Source: Luedemannella flava (lineage in GTDB: Bacteria > Actinomycetota > Actinomycetes > Mycobacteriales > Micromonosporaceae). Taken from it: 64,000 nucleotides of DNA. Positions 41,541 to 50,828 of this stretch are shown here, piece after piece. Each line of letters opens with the position of its first letter. Position 1 is the first letter of the stretch. The position numbers and the translations under genes are program-made. Under the pieces are notes generated by a model. That model was not told the origin of the DNA, made no database searches, and saw nothing but the letters and a program-made list of their open reading frames with translations. The stretch covers positions 1-64,000 of the forward strand of contig NZ_BAAALT010000014.1 in NCBI RefSeq assembly GCF_039528515.1, read 5' to 3'.

Positions 41541-42713
41541 TCAGGAGGGTCCCAGCAGCACCCGCGCGGCCTCGCCCGCGTCGTCGGTGAAGTGGATGAG
41601 CCGCGACCGGTCGCCGACAGGTGCCGTCGCGAGCAGCGGCCGCAGCAGTGCCGCCACCGGCAGGTCGTCCGTCCAGAACCGCTGCCCCACGAACAGGAAC
41701 GGCCCCGAGTGCTCGACGGTGCCGTAGAAGGTCATCGTCGCCGCCTGGAACACCTCCTGCACCGTGCCGGCCCGCCCGGCCGCGAACACGATGCCGCCCC
41801 GCGACAGCTTGAGGATCAGCTCCTCCCGCGAGGCGTTGGAGAACATCTTGCCGATCCGCGCCGCGAACACATTGGCCGGCTCGTGCCCGAAGAACCAGGT
41901 CGGAATGGCCAGCCCGCCGGCCTTTTCCCAGGATGTGCCGGGTTGCGGGGCATAGCGTGACCGCACGGCCAGCGCCGCCGCCGTGTAGGCCTGCCCGTCC
42001 CGGAAGTCACTGACAGCGGCCAGCTCGTCGATCGCATCTTCAAGATCTTCACGGGTACGCGTCGACAGAAAGGCGCCGAGGTTGGCGGCCTCCATGACGC
42101 CCGGTCCCCCGCCCGTGAGCACGAGGCGGCCGGCCCGGGCCAGGTGCCAGGCAAGTTCGGCCGCGTCGCGGTAACCGGGCGAGCCGCGGTGCTCGGCGTG
42201 CCCGCCCATGATGCCGACGACGCTGTCCGGACCGTGCGCGGCGACCCATTTCTCGGTCTCGTTGGCCAGCGCGTTGTCGATGCCGTGGTCGTGGATGCGC
42301 TGGGCGAGCGCCTCCCGCAGCGGCGGGGTCGCCCCGCCCTGCGCGTAGTAGTGCGCGAACACCCGCGTGTCGTACATGGCCTCGAAGCCGCCGTCGGCGA
42401 ACCCGGCGACCAGGTCGTCGGGGGTGTAGAGGCGGGACGGCTGCGTCGGGTACGGCAGGTCGAGGAAGCGGGGGACGACGTGCGCGCCGCGCGCGACGAC
42501 GTCGGTGGCTTGGGCGACGGACAGCATGCAGCCCAGGAAGATGGCGCGGGTGACGTCGATGTCGCGCAGGTCGACGGCGGTGAGGTCGAGCCCCTGCAGG
42601 ATCAGGTCGGCGACGGTGCCCCGGCGCAGGCACCGGGCGAGCTGCTCGGGGGTCTCGATCTCAGCGGCGCTGTGGTCGACGGGCGCGATGACGTGCGGCA
42701 GCGGGGTAGGCAC
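41541..42713 (-). CDS. LOG/TIGR00730-type Rossmann-fold protein
   Basis: A 390-residue protein. The C-terminal two thirds match the LOG (lysine-decarboxylase-like, cytokinin phosphoribohydrolase) fold: VVGIMGGHAEHRGSPGYRDA, LVLTGGGPGVMEAANLGAFL, IPTWFFGHEPANVFA and FAAGRAGTVQEVFQAATMTF. The last block stands where most family members have PGGxGTxxE; here the first glycines are replaced. About 110 N-terminal residues are extra. Enzymatic role, nucleotide-monophosphate hydrolysis, is possible but unproven. Confidence 0.82.
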   Translation of the reverse strand: MPTPLPHVIAPVDHSAAEIETPEQLARCLRRGTVADLILQGLDLTAVDLRDIDVTRAIFLGCMLSVAQATDVVARGAHVVPRFLDLPYPTQPSRLYTPDDLVAGFADGGFEAMYDTRVFAHYYAQGGATPPLREALAQRIHDHGIDNALANETEKWVAAHGPDSVVGIMGGHAEHRGSPGYRDAAELAWHLARAGRLVLTGGGPGVMEAANLGAFLSTRTREDLEDAIDELAAVSDFRDGQAYTAAALAVRSRYAPQPGTSWEKAGGLAIPTWFFGHEPANVFAARIGKMFSNASREELILKLSRGGIVFAAGRAGTVQEVFQAATMTFYGTVEHSGPFLFVGQRFWTDDLPVAALLRPLLATAPVGDRSRLIHFTDDAGEAARVLLGPS

Positions 42714-42730
42714 CCGGTGATGGTACGAGC

Positions 42731-42762
42731 GAGGGCCGCCCGCATGCTCACGGACGGCCCTC
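42731..42762 (-). terminator. candidate terminator after fba
   Basis: GAGGGCCG (42731-42738) pairs with CGGCCCTC (42755-42762), with partial pairing inside. It lies 66 bp past the fba stop on the minus strand and upstream of the LOG gene. Confidence 0.5.
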
Positions 42763-42827
42763 GACTGTCGCGGTTACGCCTTGCTCAATTGCGCCTTCCG
42801 GTCCTCACCCAAGGGCGGCTCCGGCCG

Positions 42828-43853
<1,026 letters not shown>

Positions 43854-44022
43854 GGTGCGCTCCTTGTTGACTGCATGATCGGAAATGTCGCGGTGGCGGA
43901 CCGCGCTGTCCTCGCCGGAAAAGTATCCCGCAGCCCCACCGACCACGGAACTCGGGCCTTCACGGTTGCCCCGCGCGCTTCCCGGGTACGGCTTTACCGT
44001 AGACAACGGGAGGTGGCGCCAC

Positions 44023-44238
44023 ATGACGATGCCGGATGAAGATCTCACTCCCAGTGACCACCTGACACCGGAGGAGCGTGACCCGGAGGCGCCCGCCGCC
44101 GACGCCGTGGAGCAGGCGATCTCCGCCAACCCTGCCGAGGCCGCGCCTGAGATCCACCGTGGTCTCGAGGTCAGCGAGTACGACGCGGTCGAGCAGGCCC
44201 ACATCGTCGACATGGACGACGAGTACCGCGAGGGCTGA
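44023..44238 (+). CDS. small acidic hypothetical protein
   Basis: A 71-residue, strongly acidic protein (PDEDLTPSDHLTPEERDPEA to VDMDDEYREG) with no recognised domain. GGAGG precedes ATG 44023 (a second ATG at 44029 is possible). Its stop overlaps the P450 ATG by one base, so the two are coupled. An accessory role to the P450 is possible only by position. Confidence 0.65.
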   Translation: MTMPDEDLTPSDHLTPEERDPEAPAADAVEQAISANPAEAAPEIHRGLEVSEYDAVEQAHIVDMDDEYREG

Positions 44239-45428
44239 TGGAGACCTCCTTCGCCGCCCAGCCCAGCACGCTCGAGGGGGTGCGGGACTGGTGGCGGTGG
44301 ATGCGGGACAACGACCCGGTCAACTGGGACGGACGGTACGGCGCCTGGCACGTCTTCCGGTACGCGGATGTCGTGCCCGTACTCGCCGAGCCTTTGATCT
44401 TTTCGTCTGACCTATCGGAGCTGGTCCCGCCGCAGCCGGAGGTCGAGCTGTTCAACCGCGGGAACTTCGCCCGGATGGATCCGCCCCGGCACGACAAACT
44501 GCGCAGGCTCGTCAGCAGGGCGTTCACGCCGAGGGTCGTGGCGGACCTCGCGCCGCGCATCACGGCGGTGACCCAGGAGCTGCTCGACGCCGTCGCCGGC
44601 GAGCCGGAGTTCGACCTGGTGACCGCGCTGGCCTACCCGCTGCCGGTGACCGTGATCGCCGAGCTGCTGGGGGTGCCGACGAGCGACCGGGCGCTGTTCC
44701 GGACGTGGGCCGACGCGCTGCTCACCCAGCCGCTGCCCGACCGCATGGTGCCCGACGAGGAGTCCATGCGGCTGCGAGCGGCCCCGCTCGGCGACATGAT
44801 CGATTACCTGCTGGCCCACATCCGGGCGCGCCGCGCCGCCCCGCGCGACGACCTGACCAGCCAGCTCATCGCGGCCGAGGTGGACGGCGAGCGCCTGGTC
44901 GACGACGAGATCGTCGGGTTCGTGGGGCTGTTGCTCATCGCGGGACACATCACCACGACGACGCTGCTGACCAACACGGCGCTGAGCCTGGACGAGCATC
45001 CCGACGCGGCGCGCGACCTGCGCGCCGACCGGTCACTCGTGCCGTCCGCGCTGGAGGAGGTGCTCCGCGACCGGGCGCCGTTCCCGCGCCTGGCCCGCGT
45101 CGCCATGCACGACGCCGCCGTCGGGACGCGGACGATCCCGGCCGGTCAGATCCTCAACCTGTGGATCGGGTCGGCGAACCACGACGAGCGCGAGTTCCGT
45201 GACGCGGGCACGTTCGACATCCGCCGGCACCCGAACCCGCACCTGACGTTCGGCCACGGGATCCACTTCTGCCTGGGCGCGCCGCTGGCCCGTCTGGAGG
45301 CCGCGATCGCGGTGCCGATCCTGCTGGACCGGTGCACGGACCTGGTGGTGGCGGACGGGGCGGAGCTGTTCGACGCCCGGGTCATGGCCGGCGCGCGTCG
45401 CCTGCCGATGGCGGCGGTCTGGTCGTGA
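44238..45428 (+). CDS. cytochrome P450
   Basis: A 396-residue bacterial class I P450. ARMDPPRHDKLRRLVSRAFT is the C-helix region; the I-helix reads LLLIAGHITTTTLLTNTALS; EEVLRD holds the ExxR motif; the heme loop is TFGHGIHFCLGAPLARLEAA. In the I-helix the acidic residue normally before the two Thr (AG-x-E/D-T) is Ile, which may change proton delivery. No ferredoxin or reductase gene is adjacent, and the substrate is unknown. A strong terminator follows at 45432. Confidence 0.94.
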   Translation: METSFAAQPSTLEGVRDWWRWMRDNDPVNWDGRYGAWHVFRYADVVPVLAEPLIFSSDLSELVPPQPEVELFNRGNFARMDPPRHDKLRRLVSRAFTPRVVADLAPRITAVTQELLDAVAGEPEFDLVTALAYPLPVTVIAELLGVPTSDRALFRTWADALLTQPLPDRMVPDEESMRLRAAPLGDMIDYLLAHIRARRAAPRDDLTSQLIAAEVDGERLVDDEIVGFVGLLLIAGHITTTTLLTNTALSLDEHPDAARDLRADRSLVPSALEEVLRDRAPFPRLARVAMHDAAVGTRTIPAGQILNLWIGSANHDEREFRDAGTFDIRRHPNPHLTFGHGIHFCLGAPLARLEAAIAVPILLDRCTDLVVADGAELFDARVMAGARRLPMAAVWS

Positions 45429-45431
45429 CCT

Positions 45432-45480
45432 GGCGACCCGGCCGAATGCCGCCCCCCGTGCGGCACTCGGCCGGGTCGCC
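45432..45480 (+). terminator. 21-bp stem terminator
   Basis: 45432-45452 pairs with 45460-45480 with one mismatch, around a C-rich 7-nt loop, 3 nt after the P450 stop. The LCP gene converges. Confidence 0.75.
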
Positions 45481-45545
45481 CCCGTCCCCCTAATACACGC
45501 TTCGAGGCACCGGAATGGTTGCACCGGGAGCCAAGAAAACTTTCC

Positions 45546-46643
45546 TCACTTTGACGGCCAGTCCGATCCGGGGTGGTCGGCCAGCCAGTCTGCGGCCCTG
45601 TCCGCCTTCAGCGCGGCGAAGAAGTCCTTCGAGTTGTCGTCCATGACCTGGTACGACAGCCCGTCGATGGTCTTGGAGTGGTAACCGCCGATCGGCGTCG
45701 TAACCACGGTGATGTCCTTATCGAGCACGGGCCGCAGGGTCTTGGCCAAGTCACCGACCGCGATGCCACCTGTGTCGAGCACCAGCGACGGACCGATCGC
45801 GTCGGTGAGGGCGTCCAACGTGGCCAGGTCGGTCAGGTCGATCGACTCCTTGGCCTGGCGGAGGACCGCACGGAACATCTGCGCGATATGCCGGTCGCGG
45901 TCGTAGCTGCCCGTCGGCAGACCTTGGCGCTGGCGGGCGTAGTCCAACGCCTCCCACGCCTTCAAGGTCCGGCACCCGGGCCGGTAGACGTAGGGCTGGA
46001 CGCCGTCCCGCGACGTGCTGGTGTGGTAGCGACCGTTCCTGTCGTGGTGCTCCGAGCGCACCACCTGGTCGATGCACATGTGCACCCCGCCGAGCGCGGC
46101 CACGAGCTTCTTCAGCCCCGTGAACTCGATGGTCGCCCCGCCGTCAAAGGTCACGCCGGTAAGGCTGGTCACCGCCGCGGCGGTCGCTGGGAAGCCGCGC
46201 AGCGCGTAGGTCTCCGCCAGTTTCCCCCGGGTGCCGGGCGAGGGCGTGACCAGCACGTCCCGTGCGACGGTCACCAGGTACAGCCCGCTGCGATCTGCCG
46301 GCACGTGAGCGATCATGACGGAGTCCGCGCGTACCGGTGCCGTCGAGTTGACGCGCTTGTCCAGGCCGATGAGCAGGAAATTGAGGGGCCGACCCGTCAC
46401 TTCAGGGGCCGGTTGCTGGATGCCGGGGATCAACGGCTCCTCTCGCAGCGGCATCGCCCACCGGGCCGCGACGGGTGCGACGACGGCGGCCACCAGGGCC
46501 AGCGCGGCACCCGCGCTGGTCGCCATCCACCGGCGGCGCCGGCGGGTGCGGGCCGTGCTGGCGGCCTTGTCGATGATGTGCGCGCCGGCCGGCACCAGGT
46601 CCTCGTGCCGCGCGAAGGTGTCTTTCAGGTCGTCCTCGAGCAT
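45546..46643 (-). CDS. LytR-CpsA-Psr (LCP) family protein
   Basis: A 365-residue protein. A short cytosolic start (LEDDLKDTFARHEDLVPAGA), one TM (MATSAGAALALVAAVVAPVA), then the LCP domain: PLNFLLIGLDKRVN, RADSVMIAHVPADRSGLYLV, TVARDVLVTPSPGTRGKLAE, YALRGFPATAAAVTSLTGV, and ALDYARQRQGLPTGSYDRDR. LCP proteins attach glycopolymers to peptidoglycan from lipid carriers. The start overlaps the sigma-factor stop by one base (TGATG). The N-terminal part before the TM also looks like that of anti-sigma/SigE-linked membrane proteins. Confidence 0.9.
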   Translation of the reverse strand: MLEDDLKDTFARHEDLVPAGAHIIDKAASTARTRRRRRWMATSAGAALALVAAVVAPVAARWAMPLREEPLIPGIQQPAPEVTGRPLNFLLIGLDKRVNSTAPVRADSVMIAHVPADRSGLYLVTVARDVLVTPSPGTRGKLAETYALRGFPATAAAVTSLTGVTFDGGATIEFTGLKKLVAALGGVHMCIDQVVRSEHHDRNGRYHTSTSRDGVQPYVYRPGCRTLKAWEALDYARQRQGLPTGSYDRDRHIAQMFRAVLRQAKESIDLTDLATLDALTDAIGPSLVLDTGGIAVGDLAKTLRPVLDKDITVVTTPIGGYHSKTIDGLSYQVMDDNSKDFFAALKADRAADWLADHPGSDWPSK

Positions 46644-47149
46644 CAGCGGCCTCCACCCGCGGTCCCGACCGGCTGTCGGGCGTCCTGTAGCTGTTCGCGC
46701 AGCGTGGCGAGCGCGCGGGAGATGTGCGCCCGCACGGTGCCGACGGCGCAACCGAGCACCTCGGCGACCTGCGCGTCGGCCAGGTCCTCGTAGTAGCGCA
46801 GCACCAGGGCCGCGCGCTGGCGACGGGGCAGCGTGGCGAGCAGCTGCCACATCTCGTCCCGGTCGGCGCCGCGCTCGGCGTGGTCGGCCACCGCCTCCTC
46901 GCGATGGGCGGTGCCGAGCACGATGTGCCGCACCCAGCGGCCGCGCCGCCAGTCCAGGTACGCGTTGGTGAGCATGCGGCGCACGTACAGGTCGGGCACG
47001 TCGGCCCGCGACACGCGCCGCCATTTCAGCTGGACGCGGACGAGGGTCTCCTGCACGAGGTCCTCGGCCAGATGGGGGTCGCCGGTCAGCATCACGGCGT
47101 AGCGCAGTAACGGCGCCAGCCGACTTCGGGCAAATTCGTCATACGTCAC
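46643..47149 (-). CDS. SigE-family ECF RNA polymerase sigma factor
   Basis: A 168-residue sigma-70 factor. Region 2: YDEFARSRLAPLLRYAVMLT, GDPHLAEDLVQETLVRVQLKW, VRRMLTNAYLDWRRGRW. Region 4: LATLPRRQRAALVLRYYEDL, ADAQVAEVLGCAVGTVRAHI. This matches the actinobacterial SigE/SigL-like subfamily. I chose the GTG 18 codons into the open frame because GGAGG lies 5 nt upstream. It is coupled to the downstream LCP protein, which may respond to it. Confidence 0.9.
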   Translation of the reverse strand: MTYDEFARSRLAPLLRYAVMLTGDPHLAEDLVQETLVRVQLKWRRVSRADVPDLYVRRMLTNAYLDWRRGRWVRHIVLGTAHREEAVADHAERGADRDEMWQLLATLPRRQRAALVLRYYEDLADAQVAEVLGCAVGTVRAHISRALATLREQLQDARQPVGTAGGGR

Positions 47150-47236
47150 GCACACCTCCGGGGGCTCGCCTAGATACACGTCGCGGCCCCGGAGAACCAT
47201 TGCGTCAATCGTGCCCGCGTCGGCGCAGAATAGCGG

Positions 47237-47629
47237 CTACCTGGGCTCGACCACCGGGAGTCCAGCGGCGGCCGCGGCCGCGAGCAGGCGTTTGTCGTAC
47301 GTGACGAACCAGGTCAGCGCGGAGCCGAGCAGGGCGGCCGTGGCCAGGTGGATGGCGTCGAGGCTGCGCAGCAGCGGCTCAGGTTGGGCGGCGGCGGCCG
47401 CGCACACGCCGTCGTCCATGGCGATGAAGTTGATCGCGCCGAGGACGAGCGGCAGGTTCGCGAGCGCCGGCGGGTCGACGCGGCGCAGCGCGCGGGCGCA
47501 CTCGACGCGCGCCAGCGTCGACGAGACGAGCGGCACGCCGCCCTGCTCCGTGAGCCATGTGCGCAGGGCGGGCGTCTCCGGCGTGACGTGCACGAGCTTC
47601 ACGATCGCGCACGAGTCGAGATAGATCAT
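47237..47629 (-). CDS. vapC: VapC-type PIN-domain toxin
   Basis: A 130-residue PIN nuclease: MIYLDSCAIVKLV with D5, RVECARALRR with E43, SLDAIHLATAALL with D91, and VTYDKRLLAAA with D112, the four metal-binding acids of active VapC RNases. Its ATG overlaps the antitoxin stop (TGATG). Probable targets are tRNA or rRNA, as in the family. Confidence 0.92.
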   Translation of the reverse strand: MIYLDSCAIVKLVHVTPETPALRTWLTEQGGVPLVSSTLARVECARALRRVDPPALANLPLVLGAINFIAMDDGVCAAAAAQPEPLLRSLDAIHLATAALLGSALTWFVTYDKRLLAAAAAAGLPVVEPR

Positions 47630-47907
47630 CAGAACCGGTCGTCCCGGTCCTCACTGATCACGTCGGTGGCATCGAGCTCGGGGCGGTGCCCGGTGTCGAC
47701 GGGTTCGGGCAGGTAGCCGGGGTTGGCGGCGGGGGTGAGCCGCCCGGCCGCCTCGAGCCGCGCGAGCACGTCGTCGGCGGGCGTGGCGGGCACCATGCGG
47801 ATGACCGGGGTGCCCCGGTCGGTCACGATGATCGTCTCGCCCTCGCGGACGCGCCGCGCGATCGACGCGGTGTGGTGCGTCAGTTCCCGCAGTCCGATGG
47901 TCGCCAT
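47629..47907 (-). CDS. Phd/YefM-type antitoxin
   Basis: A 92-residue antitoxin: ATIGLRELTHHTASIARRVR, EGETIIVTDRGTPVIRMVPA, then an acidic disordered end (ATDVISEDRDDRF) that would wrap VapC. ATG 47907 has TAACTT 7 nt upstream, so translation is probably leaderless; a dyad at 47920-47934 is the likely autoregulatory operator. Confidence 0.9.
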   Translation of the reverse strand: MATIGLRELTHHTASIARRVREGETIIVTDRGTPVIRMVPATPADDVLARLEAAGRLTPAANPGYLPEPVDTGHRPELDATDVISEDRDDRF

Positions 47908-47919
47908 GACGGCAAAGTT

Positions 47920-47934
47920 ACCACAATTTGTGGT
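47920..47934 (-). promoter_or_regulatory. antitoxin operator and -10 region
   Basis: ACCACAA-T-TTGTGGT is a perfect dyad that overlaps or touches the promoter of the vapBC pair (-10 TAACTT on the minus strand, 7 nt before the ATG). It lies also at the 3' end of the MEMO gene. Confidence 0.65.
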
Positions 47935-48701
47935 CACAACGCCACGGCCGAATACCCCACCACGCGTGACGGATCCCCGGCCGTGTCGGCCGAGGTCTCA
48001 TACCGCAGCACAGTCGGCGTCAGGCCCGCCGACGAAGCCCACTCCAGCAGCCCGCGCAGCGCGAACACGCCGCACGCGTCGCGTACCCCCACGTCCGCGG
48101 ACCGCAACCCGACGATTGCCCGCAGCGTCGCGGCGTCCTGGACCCGCGCCCGGTCGTCGGGTTCGTAGTGCGACAGGTCGGTGCTGCACAGCAGCACCGA
48201 ACCGGGGGCCAGCGCGGCGGAGATCACCGCGGCCACCTCACCCGCCGCGGCACTCCCCACCACCACCGGGAGTACGGCGAACCCGTCGGCGAGTACGCGC
48301 TGCAGGAACGGCAACTGCACCTCGAGCGAGTGCTCGCGCTGGTGCGCGTCGTCGTCGACGGTCACCAGACCGGCCTCGACCAGCGCGGACGCGTCCTCCA
48401 CGCGCACCTCGCCCAGCGGGGTGCGCCACGCCTGCGCGGACGCCACCGCGCACCCGCGCAGCGGCGCGAAGTGGGCCGGGCCGATGAGCACGACGCGCCG
48501 GGTGTCGCGCGGCAGGCCCGCGTAGGCGACAGCGGCCGTGGGACCGGAGTAGATGTAGCCCGCGTGCGGCACGACGAACGCGTTCGTCGGGTGGGTCGAC
48601 GTCGGCGCGGCCCGCAGCAGGGCGTCGACCTGCCGCGTCAGCTGGGTCGGGTCGGCCGGGTAGAACTGGCCGGCCACGGCCGGCGCGCGGACGGTGCCCA
48701 T
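47934..48701 (-). CDS. amrB: MEMO1-like protein, AmmeMemoRadiSam system protein B
   Basis: A 255-residue protein related to MEMO1 and extradiol dioxygenases. Motifs: VRAPAVAGQFYPADPTQLTR, VVPHAGYIYSGPTAAVAYAG, LIGPAHFAPLRG, QREHSLEVQLPFLQRVLADG and CSTDLSHYEPDDRARVQDAA. The metal-site His and Asp residues are kept. Its start overlaps the AmrS stop (TGATG). The reaction of this system is unknown. Confidence 0.92.
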   Translation of the reverse strand: MGTVRAPAVAGQFYPADPTQLTRQVDALLRAAPTSTHPTNAFVVPHAGYIYSGPTAAVAYAGLPRDTRRVVLIGPAHFAPLRGCAVASAQAWRTPLGEVRVEDASALVEAGLVTVDDDAHQREHSLEVQLPFLQRVLADGFAVLPVVVGSAAAGEVAAVISAALAPGSVLLCSTDLSHYEPDDRARVQDAATLRAIVGLRSADVGVRDACGVFALRGLLEWASSAGLTPTVLRYETSADTAGDPSRVVGYSAVAL

Positions 48702-49807
48702 CACACGGCCTCGAGGATGTGCACCGGCAGCCGGCGCATGCCCCACGTGCCGTGCGGGCCGTCGTAGACGCCGGGCAGCTGGTGCCCGCAGCGCCGGCAG
48801 GCGCCGGTGTCGGTGAGCTGATAGTCGTTGATGGCGTACCAGTCGCGGACGACCGCCGCCGACCCGCACCCGGGGCAGTGGGTCGTCTGGCCGGCCGGGT
48901 CGTGGACGTTGCCGGTGTAGACGTAGCGCAGGCCGTGGTCGAGCGCGATGCGCCGGGCGCGGGACAGCGTCGACGGGGGCGTGTGCGGGACGTCCATCAT
49001 CTTGAAGTCGGGGTGGAACGCGCTGAAGTGCAGCGGCACGTCCGGGCCGAGGTTCTCGACGAGCCACGCGGACTCCTCGGCCAACTCGGAGTCCGAGTCG
49101 TTGTAGCCGGGGATCAGCAGCGTGGTGATCTCGAACCAGACGTCGGTCTCGTGCCTCAGGTAGCGCAGAGTGTCCAGCACGACGCCCAGCTTGCTGAACG
49201 TGATCTTCTCGTAGAACTCGTCGGTGAACGCCTTGAGGTCGATGTTGGCGGCGTCCATGTGCTGGTAGAACTCCGCGCGCGGGACGGGGTTCATGAACCC
49301 GGCGCTCACCGCGATCGCCTTGATCCCCTTCTCGTGGCACGCGTCGGCGACGTCCATGCCGTACTCCATGAAGATCACCGGGTCGTTGTAGGTGAACGCG
49401 ACCGAGCGGCAGCCGAGGCGTTCCGCCGTCGCGGCGAGCGACTCGGGCGAGGCGGCCCCGGACAGCGTGTCGATCTCGCGTGACTTGGAGATGTCCCAGT
49501 TCTGGCAGAAGCGGCAGGCCAGGTTGCAGCCGGCGGTGCCGAACGAGAGCACGGACGAGCCGGGCAGGAAGTGGTTGAGCGGCTTCTTCTCGACGGGGTC
49601 GACGCAGAACCCGGACGAGCGGCCGTACGAGGCGAGGACGATCTGGTCGTCCACCCGGCCCCGCACGAAACACAGGCCGCGCTGGCCCTCGTGCAGCTTG
49701 CAGGCACGGGGGCAGACGTCACACTGGATGCGACCGTCCGGCAGCTCGTGCCAGTGCCGCGTCGGCACCGTGTACGGGTCGGCCAGACTCAACGTGTCGT
49801 CGGCCAT
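48701..49807 (-). CDS. amrS: AmmeMemoRadiSam system radical SAM enzyme
   Basis: A 368-residue radical SAM enzyme. An N-terminal Cys motif (CDVCPRACKLHEGQRGLCFV) precedes the SAM cluster site GTAGCNLACRFCQNWDISKS. VAFTYNDPVIFMEYGMDVAD, AANIDLKAFTDEFY and EITTLLIPGYNDSDSE are typical of AmrS. Near the C-terminus a zinc-ribbon-like set appears (THCPGCGS, GACRRCGHQLPG). It is coupled to amrB. The third partner, AMMECR1 (protein A), is not in the window. Confidence 0.93.
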   Translation of the reverse strand: MADDTLSLADPYTVPTRHWHELPDGRIQCDVCPRACKLHEGQRGLCFVRGRVDDQIVLASYGRSSGFCVDPVEKKPLNHFLPGSSVLSFGTAGCNLACRFCQNWDISKSREIDTLSGAASPESLAATAERLGCRSVAFTYNDPVIFMEYGMDVADACHEKGIKAIAVSAGFMNPVPRAEFYQHMDAANIDLKAFTDEFYEKITFSKLGVVLDTLRYLRHETDVWFEITTLLIPGYNDSDSELAEESAWLVENLGPDVPLHFSAFHPDFKMMDVPHTPPSTLSRARRIALDHGLRYVYTGNVHDPAGQTTHCPGCGSAAVVRDWYAINDYQLTDTGACRRCGHQLPGVYDGPHGTWGMRRLPVHILEAV

Positions 49808-49932
49808 TCACCCACGGTAGGCCGCCCGAATTGCCCGCGTCCACCCCCGCGGGCCAGCGTGTGGGGCCGGGTGCCCCATCACAGGACGCCGAGAACCGGA
49901 CACGGTCATGGCGGTCCGTGAGCACCGGCCGG

Positions 49933-49938
49933 TACCCT
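49933..49938 (+). promoter_or_regulatory. -10 box of a leaderless promoter (DedA gene)
   Basis: TACCCT lies 8 nt before the GTG at 49947, with no ribosome site. Confidence 0.45.
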
Positions 49939-49946
49939 GATTCGCC

Positions 49947-50759
49947 GTGGACACCGTGACGACACAGGCCCTCGCTGACGTGCTCGCCTTCAACCCCCTC
50001 GATGTGAAGGGGCTCCTGGCGACGTTCGGTCTCGTCGGCGTGCTCGCGATCATCTTCGCGGAGACAGGCCTGCTCGTCGGCTTCTTCTTCCCGGGCGACT
50101 CGCTGCTCTTCCTCGCGGGCGTGGCCGCCTCGCCGGTGGCCAGCGAGATCCTCGAGGGCGTCGACCCGATGCCCATTGCCGTGCTGCTGATCGGCGCGCC
50201 CATCTGCGCGATCGTCGGCGCCCAGCTGGGGCACTTCCTCGGCGCGCGCTACGGCCCCCGGATGTTCAACAAGCCCGAGTCGAAGCTCTTCAAGCGGGAG
50301 TACGTCGAAAAGGCGGAGTACTACTTCAACAAGTTCGGCGCCCCGAAAGCCGTCGTCCTGGCCCGGTTCATCCCGATCGTCCGCACCTTCCTGAACCCGG
50401 TCGCCGGCATGCTCGGCATGCCGACCCGCAAGTTCTTCGTGTGGAACGTCATCGGCGCCATCCTGTGGACCGACGGCATCCTGCTGCTGGGCTACCTGCT
50501 CGCCAAGAAGATCACGGACGCCATCCCGGCCGAGAAGATCGACTCGTACATCCTGCCGTTCGTGTTCCTGATCATCCTGATCTCGCTGATCCCGATCTTC
50601 GTCGAGGTCTTCCGGACCCGCCGCGAGAAGAAGCGCCTGGCCGCCGAGGGCCTCGCCGAGGCGGGCGCCGTGCGCGTCACCACCCCGCCCACCCGCGCGG
50701 TCGGCAGCGCCTCGGTCCCCCCGTCCACCTCCTACGGCCCCGACAACCACGCCCGCTGA
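49947..50759 (+). CDS. DedA family membrane protein
   Basis: A 270-residue protein with about five hydrophobic segments. FGLVGVLAIIFAETGLLVGF, FPGDSLLFLAGVAAS, GAPICAIVGAQLGHFLGARY, ARFIPIVRTFLNPVAGMLGM and FFVWNVIGAILWTDGILLLG match DedA/SNARE-associated proteins, now seen as undecaprenyl-phosphate or phospholipid flippases. Key Glu and Arg of the family are kept. A Thr/Pro/Ser-rich cytosolic tail ends the protein. Confidence 0.93.
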   Translation: MDTVTTQALADVLAFNPLDVKGLLATFGLVGVLAIIFAETGLLVGFFFPGDSLLFLAGVAASPVASEILEGVDPMPIAVLLIGAPICAIVGAQLGHFLGARYGPRMFNKPESKLFKREYVEKAEYYFNKFGAPKAVVLARFIPIVRTFLNPVAGMLGMPTRKFFVWNVIGAILWTDGILLLGYLLAKKITDAIPAEKIDSYILPFVFLIILISLIPIFVEVFRTRREKKRLAAEGLAEAGAVRVTTPPTRAVGSASVPPSTSYGPDNHAR

Positions 50760-50805
50760 CGTTCGGACCGTTGCGCCGGGAACTCAGCGCGTTAGGTCCA
50801 ACGTC
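50758..50805. terminator. candidate terminator between convergent genes
   Basis: GACGTTCGGACC (50758-50769) pairs with GGTCCAACGTC (50795-50805) with one bulged base. It starts at the DedA stop; the LLM gene ends at 50829 from the other side. Confidence 0.5.
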
Positions 50806-50828
50806 AGCCTGCGGCGGTCGCGGGGCGG

